Positions 1 to 9,030 are shown, numbered from the stretch's first letter. The stretch is 23,688 nucleotides of DNA from UBA6263 sp049305865 (GCA_049305865.1 JBAQPP010000029.1:1-23688), one strand, 5' to 3'. The notes: generated from the letters alone by a model not told the origin. Program-made: numbers and translations.

Positions 1-315
1 GGTCCGTGCTTCGTCTTTTCTTTCCTGTCGTTCACCCCCAAAATAGGGACATACAAATGTAATACTTTTTGCCGAAGCCCGCATCGCTGCGTCTTCAATG
101 AGCATAACTTCAGTAAGGTTACGATCAGGAGAATTCGTCGAATTGATGATATACACATCTGCTTTTCTTACATTAGTTTTGATTACTGGTTTGTATTCTC
201 CGTCAGAGAATTCTCGCCATTTAATATCACCAAGTTCGTATCCGCAGATTTCAGAAATCCGTTTTGCGAGGTGTCCACTATTGTTACCTGGCAATATAAC
301 AATTCTTTGTTTCAT
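1..315 (-). CDS. prs: Ribose-phosphate pyrophosphokinase, N-terminal part (cut by window start)
   Basis: Makes PRPP from ribose 5-phosphate and ATP for nucleotide and NAD synthesis in the cytoplasm. The 105 visible residues match the Prs N-terminus: a start followed by a beta strand (RIVILPGNNSG), FSDGE, a DVYIIN strand, RASAKSIT and PYFGGERQERKD, the counterpart of the family's PYFGYARQDRKD. The start is the ATG at 313-315, downstream of a clear promoter. The gene reads through in the standard code: all seven glycines are GGN. Five CGA/CGG codons (4-6, 28-30, 79-81, 214-216, 259-261) fall at arginine positions, including the conserved RASAK and RQ sites. That conflicts with the neighbouring native genes, where CGA/CGG mean Trp, so this gene looks foreign to the surrounding genome. 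The catalytic loop and C-terminal half lie outside the window. Confidence 0.9.
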   Translation of the reverse strand, partial: MKQRIVILPGNNSGHLAKRISEICGYELGDIKWREFSDGEYKPVIKTNVRKADVYIINSTNSPDRNLTEVMLIEDAAMRASAKSITFVCPYFGGERQERKDEART

Positions 316-357
316 ACTACTAATATTTTTGGTTTACAATTTTGTTAATTAAAACAA

Positions 358-385
358 TTAATACATATTTAGTATAAAAAGTCAA
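358..385 (-). promoter_or_regulatory. Promoter of prs (island-type)
   Basis: On the minus strand, -35 TTGACT (380-385), a 16-nt spacer TTTTATACTAAATATG and -10 TATTAA (358-363). The spacer is nearly the same as in the four other standard-code genes of the window, so more than the two hexamers is conserved. Confidence 0.7.
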
Positions 386-493
386 TGTATAAAAAAATAT
401 CCAAATTATCATTATAAAAATCAATTTATCTTGCATCTCAAATTTATTTCTATATTCCTGATAGTATATTTATAAACAAATAAAAATCTGAAT

Positions 494-1012
494 ATGAAAA
501 TTTCAATTTTATTTACAGTTAGCCTATTATCTATTTTACTATTAGCTTGATGTTCAAGTAAAGATTCTCATTATTCCAATATTTTATCATGATCATTTAA
601 AAAGGATTCCATCCATGCTGTAGCAGAAGCCCCAAGAACTTTAAATGGTTCAATAAAAAAAATAGCAAATACTCAACCACAAGAAACCGCCACCAAAATT
701 ACTCAACAGATAACAAAACAGACAATCCTTACAAAATTAGTAGAAATATGAGCATGAGTAGTGAGTGAGTGTGAGCATAAATCAGATTTATATTTTTCAG
801 TCGATTTTAATAATCTCAATATGTCTACCAAAATAATTGATCAACGATGAAATATATTTGCTACCTGCGATTATCAAGATGAATCCAAAAAAAAACTTGC
901 TCCCATATGTGATGATTTACAAAGATGCAAACTAGTTTATGTTTCAGAAAATAATGTACGATGATACAATTATGTAGATAAATACTGAATCAATCCAACC
1001 ATTACAGATTAA
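494..1012 (+). CDS. Small secreted lipoprotein, function unknown
   Basis: 172 residues in the native code, ending in TAA. A lysine near the N-terminus, a hydrophobic stretch and a lipobox LLLAGC (Gly encoded by TGA, Cys about residue 20) indicate a type II signal peptide and anchoring to the outer face of the membrane. The mature part is polar, Ser/Thr/Gln-rich to about residue 85. A C-terminal half follows with several cysteines (SECEHK, FATCDYQ, APICDDLQRCK), which could form disulfides. Two CGA codons each precede TGA, giving QWGN and VWGY if CGA is Trp. I do not recognise a family. It sits 45 nt upstream of the lytic transglycosylase gene on the same strand and could be cotranscribed with it. 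Start chosen at the ATG that begins the signal peptide; no Shine-Dalgarno sequence is visible. Confidence 0.75.
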
Positions 1013-1057
1013 AATGATTCTTTATACATATTTTGATTTATAATTAATTAATATAAA

Positions 1058-1987
1058 ATGTCACTTATGGAAAATTTCAAAAAATATTATTCTGGCAAAA
1101 ATATGATACGAAGATATATTTTGATATCTTTTATATTACTCATCATTATTCTTCAGTTTGTCAGACCACGTGGAGTCGATAACAAAACAAACTTTATATG
1201 ATCGAATCAAGTGCCCAATCAGAATTTTTCAAGTCTAAATTTTGCATGAGAACAAGTCCCTATGGATTGAAAATATATTTTTAATCAGGAGAGATTTGAT
1301 AGAGAATTTTTGCTTACAAGATTAAATGATGCTCAGTTTATACTTACACACAAAAGACAGTGATTGTATTGAGATTATATTTCTTCAAAATTTAAAAAAT
1401 ATAATATACCGCAAGATCTTCAATATCTACCTATGATAGAGTCATATCTTAAGGAAACGGTAGTTAGTAGTGTCTGAGCAGCTGGTATACGACAATTCAT
1501 GCCAGGTACAGCTATTAAATATTGATTGACCGTAAACGAATTTGTAGACCAGAGATTTGATCCATTTTTATCGACTGATGCAGTTATTTTATATCTAAAA
1601 GATTTATATGCGATATTTAATAATCGGACTTTAGTCCTAGCTGCTTATAATAGATGAGAATACGGTTTACAGTCAGATATGCAAAATCAATTTCAATCAT
1701 GATATTATGATTTATACCTAAACAACGAAACATATAGATTTGTTTTTAGAGTATTAGCTATGAAATATTTGATGGAAAATAAATATTCATATTTTGATTC
1801 GTCTCTCCTTGGCAATCAATATGTATTACCTTCAACAAAATTAATCTCAGTATGAACTATAGAAGATCTCAAAATCTGGTGTAAAGATAATTGATATTCA
1901 TACTTAGAAATCAAACAACTCAATCCTTGGATTAGAAAAAATTCTTTACCAGAATGAAATCGGAAAATAAAAGTTTTCAAAAATTAA
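1058..1987 (+). CDS. Membrane-anchored lytic transglycosylase (SLT domain, MltD-like)
   Basis: Cleaves peptidoglycan glycan strands to 1,6-anhydro products. 309 residues: a short cytoplasmic N-terminus, one membrane segment (about 20-36), a polar linker, then an SLT domain. The likely catalytic Glu is E128 in LPMIES. It is followed by GAAGIWQFMPGTA (145 is CGA, where the family has Trp), STDAVILYLKDLY, and NNWTLVLAAYNRG (190 is CGG, again the family's Trp position). The C-terminal part (SYLEIKQLNPWIRKNSLPEG) resembles the segment after SLT in MltD proteins. Glycines are mostly TGA (for example GAAG and KYGL). Start at 1058, just before a basic N-terminus; another ATG lies in frame four codons in (1070). 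No SD sequence. It follows the lipoprotein gene and is 20 nt from the RlmL-like gene, consistent with an operon. Confidence 0.92.
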
Positions 1988-2007
1988 TTTTTTAATTTAC
2001 TCAAATA

Positions 2008-3102
2008 ATGCTTCTAATTACCTGTCCTTTTGGTCTTTCTTCTATACTCTGAAAAGAACTTAAAATTTTATGATACAATTCACAAGATACTTTCCCGACA
2101 TGAACATTTGTCGATTGAAATCAATCTGCAATCTACGATATCAATTTACGTTCTAGGATAGCAAACAAAGTTTATTTACTTCTTTGAAAATCAGAAACCA
2201 AAACTTTTGATCAGCTTTTTGATTTTGTTTCTTCACTAGATTTCTGACCATATATCCAATCTTGACAGAAAATTTCAATTTCAGCACATTCTCAAAATTC
2301 GCTTCTTACAAGTATTCCCTCTATTCAATCTATTTCACAAAAAGCAATTATCAAAAAAATATCTCCATCAGATCCATCTTTTTTTCAAATAGATCCAGAT
2401 AAACCTGACTTTGAAATATTTATATTTCTACAAAATGATTCCTGCAAAATATTTATCAATACATCTTGAATTTCTCTACACAATAGAGGATATCGTCAAC
2501 AAGCATTAGATGCTCCTATCAAAGAAAATGTAGCTGCATGACTTATATTACTCAGCTGACGAAAATTCTGACAAGCATTTTATGATCCATTTTGTTGATC
2601 ATGAACTATCTGTATAGAGGCTGCTATGATAGCCAAAAATATGCCAGTGTGAATCAATAGATCTTTTGCATTTCAAGATTTTCCAGACTTTGATTCCAAA
2701 CTTTTACAGACTATCAAGGAGCAGGCATTATCCAAAGTCTTTACAGAAAAAACATATAAAATATTTGGCTCTGATATAGACCCACTAGCGACCAAAGTCT
2801 CTACACAAAATGCTATCAATGCATGAGTAGATGATACTATCTCTTTTTCCAAGCAGGACTTTCTTTCTATGCAAGATTTATCATGACATATGGTTTCCAA
2901 TCCACCCTATGGTAAGAGGTTGCAAGATTTTGATTTAGCTCAAATTTATTCTCACATAAATAAATTATTTTCTAATCCAGATTTATCATGATGAATCATT
3001 ACTTCTTACGAATGATTTCAAACTATTATAGATAAGACCAAATATTCATCTAAAACCATTTTCAACTGAGCTGATAAGTGCAACTTTTGGAAAAAGGCAT
3101 AA
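2008..3102 (+). CDS. RlmL/YpsC-type 23S rRNA guanine-N2 methyltransferase
   Basis: SAM-dependent methylation of a guanine in 23S rRNA; cytoplasmic. 364 residues. The N-terminus ITCPFGLSSILGKEL matches the family's opening (ATCPPGLEELLAEEL). A THUMP-like region follows to about 165, then HNRGYRQQALDAPIKENVAAGL (broken here only by word length) and the Rossmann motif DPFCGSGT (about 192-199) with both glycines encoded by TGA. The amino-methyltransferase motif is NPPYG (298-302). The tail IFNGADKCNFWKK matches the usual 'lyNG.lecrl' ending. Residue 185 in LSGWKFGQ is CGA, where relatives carry Trp before DPFCGSGT. CGT in GYRQQ is a conserved arginine. The length fits single-domain homologues and not the E. 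coli RlmKL fusion. A foreign two-gene island starts 22 nt after its stop. Confidence 0.92.
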
Positions 3103-3124
3103 ATAAATTTCATTTAAATAACAC

Positions 3125-3152
3125 TTGACATTTTATAGTAAATATATATAAG
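3125..3152 (+). promoter_or_regulatory. Promoter of the 3207 lipoprotein gene (island-type)
   Basis: -35 TTGACA (3125-3130), 16-nt spacer TTTTATAGTAAATATA, -10 TATAAG (3147-3152). It begins only 22 nt after the native upstream gene ends. The leader to the ATG is A-rich with repeated AACAAA and no SD sequence. Confidence 0.75.
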
Positions 3153-3206
3153 ATATATAACAAAATAAAAATAACAATAACAAACAAAACTCTAAATCAA
3201 ATTTAT

Positions 3207-3668
3207 ATGAAAACTTTATTTGTAATTATTGCATTGGTAGTGGTAGCTTTATTCACAAGCTGCACAAAAAAACAAACTGTTGCTAATCGTTTCGTTACAG
3301 TAGGTGACTATTCATTTGAAATGCTTTCCGGTCCGGATGAATACGGTGAAATTGAAATCAGGGTTAAAAACATCAAAGGAATTCCTTTCGCCTGCGATGA
3401 ATACGCCAATGAAATTGAAGGCGTAGGAAGTATTATTTCAACTGAATGGGTAGAATTTGCTTCTATCGTAGGTAGGTCAGAAAGAACGATGAAAATACAT
3501 CATACAAGCGGATTACTTGTTGATACACAACTAAAGGGCATTGTAAGCGATGAGAAAAATCACAAGCTTGTCGACTATGATGTGACTGCAGTAGCTTGTG
3601 GATACAATTCCCCTGATCCTAACAACCTTGTATTTGAATCAGCCAGCAACTTCTTTGGCATCAACTAA
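3207..3668 (+). CDS. Hypothetical lipoprotein, standard-code island gene
   Basis: 153 residues. The N-terminal hydrophobic segment (about 4-16) ends in LFTSC with Cys19, a plausible lipobox, followed by KK; the protein should be exported and lipidated. The rest is a compact, beta-rich sequence of no family I recognise (VTVGDYSFEML, EIRVKNIKG, DYDVTAVACG), perhaps a small beta-sandwich. All 11 glycines are GGN and none is TGA, and it uses GC-richer codons such as ctttccggtccggat and gaaggcgtagg. It contains no CGA or CGG, so its arginine code cannot be tested. It has its own promoter and a strong terminator at 3693, and pairs with the next gene as two consecutive single-gene transcription units inserted between native genes. 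Confidence 0.8.
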   Translation: MKTLFVIIALVVVALFTSCTKKQTVANRFVTVGDYSFEMLSGPDEYGEIEIRVKNIKGIPFACDEYANEIEGVGSIISTEWVEFASIVGRSERTMKIHHTSGLLVDTQLKGIVSDEKNHKLVDYDVTAVACGYNSPDPNNLVFESASNFFGIN

Positions 3669-3692
3669 CACAAACAATTCAAACACACACAA

Positions 3693-3727
3693 AATAAGAG
3701 TCTGGCTTTCCAGCTCTTATTTTTTTA
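3693..3727 (+). terminator. Rho-independent terminator after 3207 gene
   Basis: Stem AATAAGAG / CTCTTATT extended by CTGG / CCAG with one bulged T, then a run of seven T. The same hairpin, with one base fewer in the loop, follows the next gene at 4381. Confidence 0.9.
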
Positions 3728-3762
3728 TTCAAAAAATATAAATAAAAAATTTCAAACTACTA

Positions 3763-3790
3763 TTGACATTTATATTAAAATATATATAAA
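3763..3790 (+). promoter_or_regulatory. Promoter of the 3825 gene (island-type)
   Basis: -35 TTGACA (3763-3768), 16-nt spacer TTTATATTAAAATATA, -10 TATAAA (3785-3790). Same architecture and related spacer as the promoter at 3125. Confidence 0.75.
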
Positions 3791-3824
3791 CTAAAAAACA
3801 AAAACCCACGAAAACAAAACCTAT

Positions 3825-4364
3825 ATGAAAAAAGTATTTTTTTATATCTGTAGCTCTGTATTATTTATTTTAACGGTGATCGTTGCAATATATTTAATCA
3901 AAGGAAATGATCCTGTTGCTCTCCTGGAAATTCTCATTACTTCTTACCTTGTTTTTGTATTAATATTTGTTCGCTGGATAATGCGGACACGTTATTTATA
4001 CAACAAGATGAGGTGGCATATTGAGTTTATGCTGTCGCTATTAGAAGAAAAGCGGATATTACAAAACGCTCTTAAAAATGAGATCATAGAAAAGACTTCA
4101 ATATTTAATGGATCAAGATGTTTCGATAATTTAATGAAACTTGAATTGCTCGATGAGAAATCGAAAAAAGAGTATCTTTCAGAACTCAGGCAATTGAGGA
4201 TGAAAATTGTTCTACTATTGATCAAACTTGAAAGGTCTGAAATGATTGAACTTCCATTATGGTTCGATTGGGCTTTCTATAAGTCATACGACATCTATCA
4301 AAAAATGGATCTTCTTTATCATTATAAAGTACCCGAAATCCAAAAGCAAAAATTAAATTTATAA
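3825..4364 (+). CDS. Hypothetical membrane protein, standard-code island gene
   Basis: 179 residues with no family I recognise. Two hydrophobic segments (about 4-25 and 31-50) form an N-terminal hairpin in the membrane. They are followed by a basic stretch (RWIMRTRYLYNKMRW) and a long helical, probably coiled-coil cytoplasmic region rich in Leu, Glu and Lys. The C-terminus has aromatic residues (LPLWFDWAFYKSYD). Standard-code features: two glycines, both GGN, no TGA. Two CGG codons (IMRTR and EEKRIL) look more natural as Arg than Trp, next to a membrane segment and in a charged helix. It has its own promoter and terminator. Start at the ATG that opens the first hydrophobic segment. Confidence 0.78.
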   Translation: MKKVFFYICSSVLFILTVIVAIYLIKGNDPVALLEILITSYLVFVLIFVRWIMRTRYLYNKMRWHIEFMLSLLEEKRILQNALKNEIIEKTSIFNGSRCFDNLMKLELLDEKSKKEYLSELRQLRMKIVLLLIKLERSEMIELPLWFDWAFYKSYDIYQKMDLLYHYKVPEIQKQKLNL

Positions 4365-4380
4365 AGAACAACACACAAAG

Positions 4381-4412
4381 TAAGAGTCTGGTTTCCAGCT
4401 CTTATTTTTTTT
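4381..4412 (+). terminator. Rho-independent terminator after 3825 gene
   Basis: TAAGAG / CTCTTA stem with inner CTGG / CCAG and an 8-nt T tract. Near-duplicate of the terminator at 3693; it marks the right edge of the island before the native gene at 4453. Confidence 0.88.
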
Positions 4413-4452
4413 CTTCAAAAAAAATTATGTCTTTTTATATCCTTCTTGCAAA

Positions 4453-5055
4453 ATGTCTACCATTTCCTATAATACGCCTATGGAATACATTATCTCCTAT
4501 AAAAAAATAAGACACGGATATGTAAGACTTTCAACAGATGGTAAGCTCAGTATTACCATACCGACTTTTCTCAAAAATGATGAAAATTTCAAAAAAAGTC
4601 TGATCGATAAATGATCCAAATTACTTGCTAGACATCACAAAAGAACTCATATCCAATCACAGACTTCAGACCATATTATTTTGTTCTGAGAAGAAGCCTC
4701 ACTATCAGACATTGAGTTTAAAAATAAAAAGCAATTAGATAAATATCTCAAAGATACATTGTACGAATACATCAAACCTATAATAGATAAATATTCAAAT
4801 TTAATATGAGCTTATAAAGAAATCAAAATTAGAAAATTAAAATCTAAGCGATGAAGTTGTTCACACGACAATACATTACTATTCAATCTAGATCTAGTCC
4901 ATCTATCTACAAGATATATAAGATATGTCGCAATACACGAAGTATGTCATATAAAACAAAAAAATCATTCTTCAAAATTCCGAGATTTAGTTGCACAATA
5001 TTGTCCAGAGTATAAGCCACTTCGTAAAGAATTAAAAAACTTTATCATCAAGTAA
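4453..5055 (+). CDS. YgjP/DUF45-type zinc metallopeptidase-like protein
   Basis: 200 residues. The second half carries the family signature: KSKWGSCS (W133 is CGA), then YVAIHEVCHIKQKNHSSKFW with the zinc-binding HEVCH at 162-166, a third ligand His after KQKN, and W177 (CGA) in FWDLV, then QYCPEYKPLRKEL. Relatives read SRWGSCSS...HELCHL...NHSKRFW, so both CGA codons fall on near-invariant tryptophans. The fold is that of SprT/WLM-like metallopeptidases, presumably cytoplasmic; substrates are not firmly known. Start at 4453; an upstream ATG at 4427 is in another frame. It follows the foreign island and lies 8 nt upstream of the RlmE gene, so the two are probably cotranscribed. Confidence 0.92.
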
Positions 5056-5063
5056 TTAAACCT

Positions 5064-5663
5064 ATGTTTAAATACCAAGATCATTATTTCAAAAAAGCAC
5101 AAGAGCAATGATATAAGGCTAGAAGCGCGTTTAAACTTGAAGAGATTCAGGCTAAGTTTCATATATTTGATAAAACTACTCGTAATATATTGGACATATG
5201 ATGTGCTCCATGAAGTTGGATGCAATATGCCGTAGCTCAATCAGAATCCAATAAAATCAAAAGTTATAAAATAATCTGATTTGATATACTTGATATCAAA
5301 GTCAAACTTCCAAATGTGTTTACATACAAGCAAGATATTACTGATCAATCCAAAGTAAATGAAATCATCAAACAAAACTGAATCGAAAAATTTGATTTGA
5401 TTCAATCAGATATGGCTCCCTTTACGATATGAGTAAAAGACGTTGATGCGATTAGATCATTTGGTCTTATAGAGCAGACATTACGGATCTACGATCAATA
5501 TTTAAAACCCGATAGTAAGTTTGTAATCAAACTTTTTATGTGACCATGATTTGATAGTTTTGTCCTAGATATGAAAAAAAAATATGGATGAACCAAAATA
5601 AAATTATTTAAACCGCAAAGTTCTAGAAAAGAAAGTAAAGAAATATTTATAATCAAAATTTAA
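5064..5663 (+). CDS. rlmE: RlmE/FtsJ-type 23S rRNA 2'-O-ribose methyltransferase
   Basis: Methylates the 2'-OH of a uridine in 23S rRNA using SAM. 199 residues, the usual compact size. The N-terminus YQDHYFKKAQEQGYKARSAFK matches the family (shown here as one stretch split at residue 18-24). SAM motif I is LDIGCAPGSW with TGA glycines, and DMAP follows strand 4. The K-D-K-E catalytic set appears complete: K24, D116, K156 (VIKLF) and E193 (SKEIF). SSRKESKE matches the usual ASRxxSxE ending. One CGG (EQTLxIYDQYLKP) sits at a variable position and is not informative. Start is the ATG just before the conserved N-terminus. It is 8 nt downstream of the YgjP-like gene and 18 nt upstream of a small ORF. 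Confidence 0.93.
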
Positions 5664-5681
5664 TTTTATATATTTATATCC

Positions 5682-5873
5682 ATGGAATCTACACCTTCTG
5701 ATGCTTCAAAATTTCTTAGATGATGAATCTATGATACCCAGGAAGAAGCATTGCTATGAGTTTTAAAAACTCCAATTAAAAAATCTAAACCTGAAGAACA
5801 ATCATGATCAGATATCCAAGCCGCAAATAATTTTATTAAATGATTTTTCCCAGGCATTGAAAAGCCTCTATAA
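5682..5873 (+). CDS. Small hypothetical protein
   Basis: 63 residues in the native code with five TGA glycines (FLRGGIYD, LLGVLK, SGSD, KGFF). Hydrophilic at the start and Lys-rich in the middle (KTPIKKSKPEE), with a short hydrophobic end (NNFIKGFFPGIEKPL). No membrane segment, signal peptide or family I can name. Its reading frame stays open across all TGAs and ends at TAA, it begins 18 nt after the RlmE gene, and a promoter for the next gene follows. This position makes it a likely real small gene at the end of that operon. Called from frame, codon use and spacing only. Confidence 0.55.
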
Positions 5874-5883
5874 TATCAAATCT

Positions 5884-5911
5884 TTGCTAATTTTTAAAAT
5901 TTTGTTATAAT
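5884..5911 (+). promoter_or_regulatory. Sigma-70-type promoter upstream of the CDF gene
   Basis: -35 TTGCTA (5884-5889), 16-nt spacer, -10 TATAAT (5906-5911), 47 nt before the ATG. The 15 bases at 5886-5900 recur at 10266-10280 in the tRNA-Leu promoter. Confidence 0.6.
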
Positions 5912-5958
5912 TTTTCTATAATATAATTTATCGTTTACTATTTATTATTATATATATT

Positions 5959-6996
5959 ATGTCATCTGATCCTCAGCCGCAACCCTCACATTATTCTACA
6001 AGATCACATTGATTTTGGTCAGTATTATTTGCTCTTATAGGTAATTGAATCATAACAATCATCAAATTTATATGATTCCTGATGTCTTGATCGTGAGCTT
6101 TATTTTCAGAGTCAATACATTCATTTGCTGATACTCTCAATCAGTCACTACTTATGGTTGGTATCAAGCGCTCATCCAAATCTGCTAATTCAGATTTTTC
6201 TTATGGATTTGGTAAAGAAAGATTTTTACGAGCTCTTATATCGGCATGTTGAATCTTTTTTATATGAGCATGAATTACATTATATCATTGAGTTTTATCG
6301 TTTTTTCATGGTCAAGAGATTATTTTAAATAATTTTATATTTATTATACTTGCAATATCTTTCGTTGTAGAATGATTTACTTTTTGAGCAGCGCGAAGAG
6401 AACTCAAGCATAGAAACCCACATATGAAAATCCGTAATTTATTGATTCACTGAGATCCGGTTACCCTAGCTGTTGTGTATGAAGATGGTATAGCATTGAT
6501 ATGAGTTTTGATAGCTGCAACCAGTTTATTACTTTATTCTATAACTGGCAATCCATTACGAGATTCTGTATGATCGGTTTTGATATGAGTTTTATTGGGT
6601 ATTATGGCATTATTTTTGATACACAAAAATAGACAATTCTTAATATGAAAGTCTATACCAGAACATATCAAGGATGACATAATCGAGTTACTTGAACAAG
6701 AGGATGTCATAGAAAAAGTCATTGATTTTAAATCAGGTATACTAGATATAGATGCATATCGTATAAAATGTGAAATAGAATGTAATGAAATATGACTTCT
6801 CAAAGAGATTAGTAAACATAATTTTCTTAAAAAAGAATACGAAAGAGTAAAAGACGACTATCAGGATTTTTTAGAATTTTGTATAGATCTTACTAGTAGA
6901 GTACCTAGAATACTTTGAACCAAAATTGATGAGATAGAAAAAAAAATTAAAACTAGATTCCCACAGATCAAACACATAGATATAGAAATAAATTAA
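5959..6996 (+). CDS. Cation diffusion facilitator (ZnT9/SLC30A9-like)
   Basis: Inner-membrane exporter of Zn or a related divalent metal, presumably by proton antiport. 345 residues with about six hydrophobic segments in the first 230, then a long charged cytoplasmic tail rather than the usual short CDF domain. Metal-site motif ESIHSFADTLNQ (HxxxD) in segment 2 and YEDGIALIGV in segment 5, the ED form typical of ZnT9-like members. YGFGKERF and ALISACGIFFIGAGITLYHG match this subgroup closely. W91 (RFLWALIS) and W201 (NPLWDSVGS) are CGA at positions where relatives carry Trp or an aromatic residue. Glycines are mainly TGA. The tail (about 230-345) has several Glu/Lys helices and ends IKHIDIEI, as CDF C-domains often do. 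Own promoter at 5884. A terminator is not obvious downstream. Confidence 0.9.
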
Positions 6997-7138
6997 TTAT
7001 ATTTTTGGCAATACTTTTTCTGAAACTAGAAAAAATGTAAATCCTAATACGTAAATTGCTATTGTATTTTTTCATCAATTTCTTATTCAATACCGGAAAA
7101 TTTTTTTCTATTTTTTATATTCCAAAAAAATTTATGAT
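6997..7138. other. Intergenic, AT-rich, no gene seen
   Basis: 142 nt between the CDF and arginine decarboxylase genes, with many T and A runs and no convincing hairpin, ORF or RNA in it. A promoter for 7139 should lie here, but I cannot pick one hexamer pair over the others. Confidence 0.5.
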
Positions 7139-7714
7139 ATGAAAAAAAATCAAATCAGATGAGGGCTAGCCCCCATGTCGCCATGAGGAATGATTTTATG
7201 AAATCGTATTCCAAGAGATTATTTTATCACCAAATGAACAGGTGAAAGTGATATCACTATCCACGCTGGTTCTTATCACCTAGCTCTCAAAACTGCATGA
7301 ATCGAAAGAGCAAACATCATGACTTATTCTTCTATTCTACCCTGAATTGCAAAAGAAATTTCTAAGCCCTCTATTTACAATCATGGTGAGGTAATGGAAT
7401 CAATCATGGCGGTTGTTCACTGAACAAAATGACAAAAAATTGCAGCATGAATTATTTTCTGACGATTATATGACAAAAAAACTTGAAAAAAATTCTGATG
7501 ACTTGTCTGCGAACATAATTGAGAATATAATTTATCTCAAATAAAAAATCTACTCCGTGCAAGTTTAAATGAATTGTACATCAATTGATTTGATAAAAAA
7601 TATGATTTAAAACAAATCAAATTAATTACTGAAACATTCGTTGTAAATAAGAAGCACGGTACGGCATTGGTTGCACTATGCTTTACAAATTACGTATTCC
7701 CGATTATCAAGTAA
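7139..7714 (+). CDS. Pyruvoyl-dependent arginine decarboxylase family protein
   Basis: 191 residues. Family members convert arginine to agmatine with a pyruvoyl group made by self-cleavage before an internal serine. Matching segments: IPRDYFITKGTGESD at the start; IHAGSYHLALKTAGIERAN, where the GS pair is the likely cleavage site (Ser becomes the pyruvoyl); SSILPGIAKEI, equivalent to the family's SSILPPG; GQKIAAGIIFGW; GGLVCEHNG; and TETFVVNKKHGTALVAL. Length fits a proenzyme of about 160-200 residues. Residue W in FGWLYD is CGA, and homologues often have Trp there. Several TGA glycines sit in these motifs, so the gene is unreadable in the standard code. Start at 7139; an out-of-frame ATG lies at 7134. 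In a reduced cell this could serve polyamine synthesis or acid/proton-motive balance. Monocistronic, with a terminator at 7744. Confidence 0.85.
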
Positions 7715-7743
7715 GCATTATTACTTGTAGGGCATCGCCAACT

Positions 7744-7770
7744 AATCCTGATGGTATTCAGGATTTTTTT
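7744..7770 (+). terminator. Rho-independent terminator after the decarboxylase gene
   Basis: Stem AATCCTGA / TCAGGATT (7744-7751 and 7758-7765), 6-nt loop, T run to 7770. Confidence 0.88.
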
Positions 7771-7791
7771 CAATCAAAAATATTTTTCTGT

Positions 7792-7819
7792 TTGCATTTT
7801 TTTAAACTTTTACTAAAAA
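7792..7819 (+). promoter_or_regulatory. Possible promoter of ychF
   Basis: -35 TTGCAT (7792-7797), 16-nt spacer, -10 TAAAAA (7814-7819). The -10 is weak. The leader after it holds two near-identical words, AACGCTGAAAC and AACACTGAAAC. Confidence 0.4.
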
Positions 7820-7861
7820 CATTTCAACGCTGAAACTTTTAAACACTGAAACATATTTAAT

Positions 7862-8968
7862 ATGAAAATCTGAATAGTCTGACTCCCCAATGTAGGTAAA
7901 TCCACACTTTTCAATGCTCTTACCAAATCATATTCTGCACCTGCAGAAAATTTTCCATTTTGTACTATCGATCCCAACGTTTGAATCGTAGAAGTCAAAG
8001 ATCCTAGAGTAGATAAACTTGCCGAGATGTCAGCCTCCAAAAAAATAGTCCATGCACATATAGAATTTGTAGATATTGCTTGACTTGTAAAGTGAGCAAG
8101 TAAAGGGGAGTGACTGTGAAACAAATTTCTTTCACATATCCGTGAAGTAGATGCCATAGTGCAAGTTATCAGATATTTCCAAGATCCTGATGTTGTACAC
8201 GTAGAATGAAATATAGATCCGCTTAGAGATGTAGAGATTATAAATACTGAACTTATTTTTGCTGATCTTGAACAGATCGAAAGACATCTACCAGCTATAG
8301 CTAAAAGATGACAACTCACAGCTAACAAAGACGACCATAAATTAGCAGAAACATTAGAAAAAATCCAAAAGGTTCTCCAACAATGAAAAATAGCATATAG
8401 TCTCAGACAAGACCTAAGTGATGAAGAGATGAAACTGATTAAGCCATATAACTTCCTTACTCTAAAACCATTTATATATGCTATCAATGTTTCCCAGGAG
8501 GATCTTGCAATGGCACACCATATAACAGATGAATTTATTCTCAAACTTCAATCTCCGGTTTCAGTAGTTAGTGCAAAACTTGAATCAGAAATGATGGATA
8601 TGAGTAATCAAGAGAAACAAGAATTTATCACAGAGCTCTTGGAAATTGACAAAATTACACACATTCCTACTTTAGATGATCTGATTTCTATAGCCTTCAA
8701 CAAAGTATGATTGATGTATTATTTTACCACATGAGAAAAAGAGACCAAAGCCTGGACAATACCATTGGATTCTACAGCTCCACAAGCAGCTTGAGCGATA
8801 CATTCAGATTTTGAAAGATGATTTATCAAAGCGGATGTTGTCAAGTACTCAGATTTACTCACAGTTTGATCGCGATCCAAGGCTAGAGAGTCATGACTAC
8901 TCAAAATGCAATGAAAAGATTATATAGTTCAAGACTGAGATGTTATGATCTTTAAATTCAATGTTTAG
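7862..8968 (+). CDS. ychF: Redox-regulated ATPase/GTPase YchF (OLA1 family)
   Basis: Ribosome-associated P-loop NTPase, preferring ATP. 368 residues, the usual length. G1 is GLPNVGKST (7-15), G3 FVDIAGLVKGASKGEGLGN, and G4-equivalent FIYAINVSQED. The SAKLE motif follows, then a C-terminal TGS domain (KAWTIPLDSTAPQAAGAIHSDFERGF and KDYIVQDGDVMIFKFNV, each a family hallmark; word breaks between). 18 of its 20 glycines are TGA by my count. Residue 338 in TVGSWSKARESG is CGA, where many relatives have Trp (GGWxxARExG); the TGG in KAWTIP shows that ordinary Trp codons are also in use. AGA supplies conserved arginines. The stop is TAG. It is the best single gene in the window for showing the code. 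Start is the ATG opening MKIGIVG. Confidence 0.97.
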
Positions 8969-9002
8969 ACCATAAGCATATATATTTTTAATAAAAAATC
9001 TC

Positions 9003-9030
9003 TTGACATTGATACGTGAATTCTTATACA
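9003..9030 (+). promoter_or_regulatory. Sigma-70-type promoter of the sigma-r4/HARE gene
   Basis: -35 TTGACA (9003-9008), 16-nt spacer, -10 TATACA (9025-9030). The ATG is 45 nt downstream. This rules out a TTG start at 9003, which lies inside the -35 box. Confidence 0.65.

Noticed and set aside
494..3102. Fragmented ORFs as pseudogenes or frameshifted genes
   Set aside because: The breaks are all TGA in one frame, fall at Gly sites, and disappear with UGA=Gly. No frame changes are needed.
6125..6328. Small plus-strand ORF inside the CDF gene
   Set aside because: Out of frame with the CDF protein, which is continuous and conserved across this region in the native code.
7813..8544. 243-residue open frame on the minus strand
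   Set aside because: It is antisense to ychF, low-complexity in composition and without family motifs; a shadow of a gene rich in TGA and low in other stops.
7862..8968. TGA as selenocysteine or as Trp (Mycoplasma code)
   Set aside because: Far too many TGAs, no SECIS-like context, and the aligned residues are glycines; TGG serves as Trp in the same genes.
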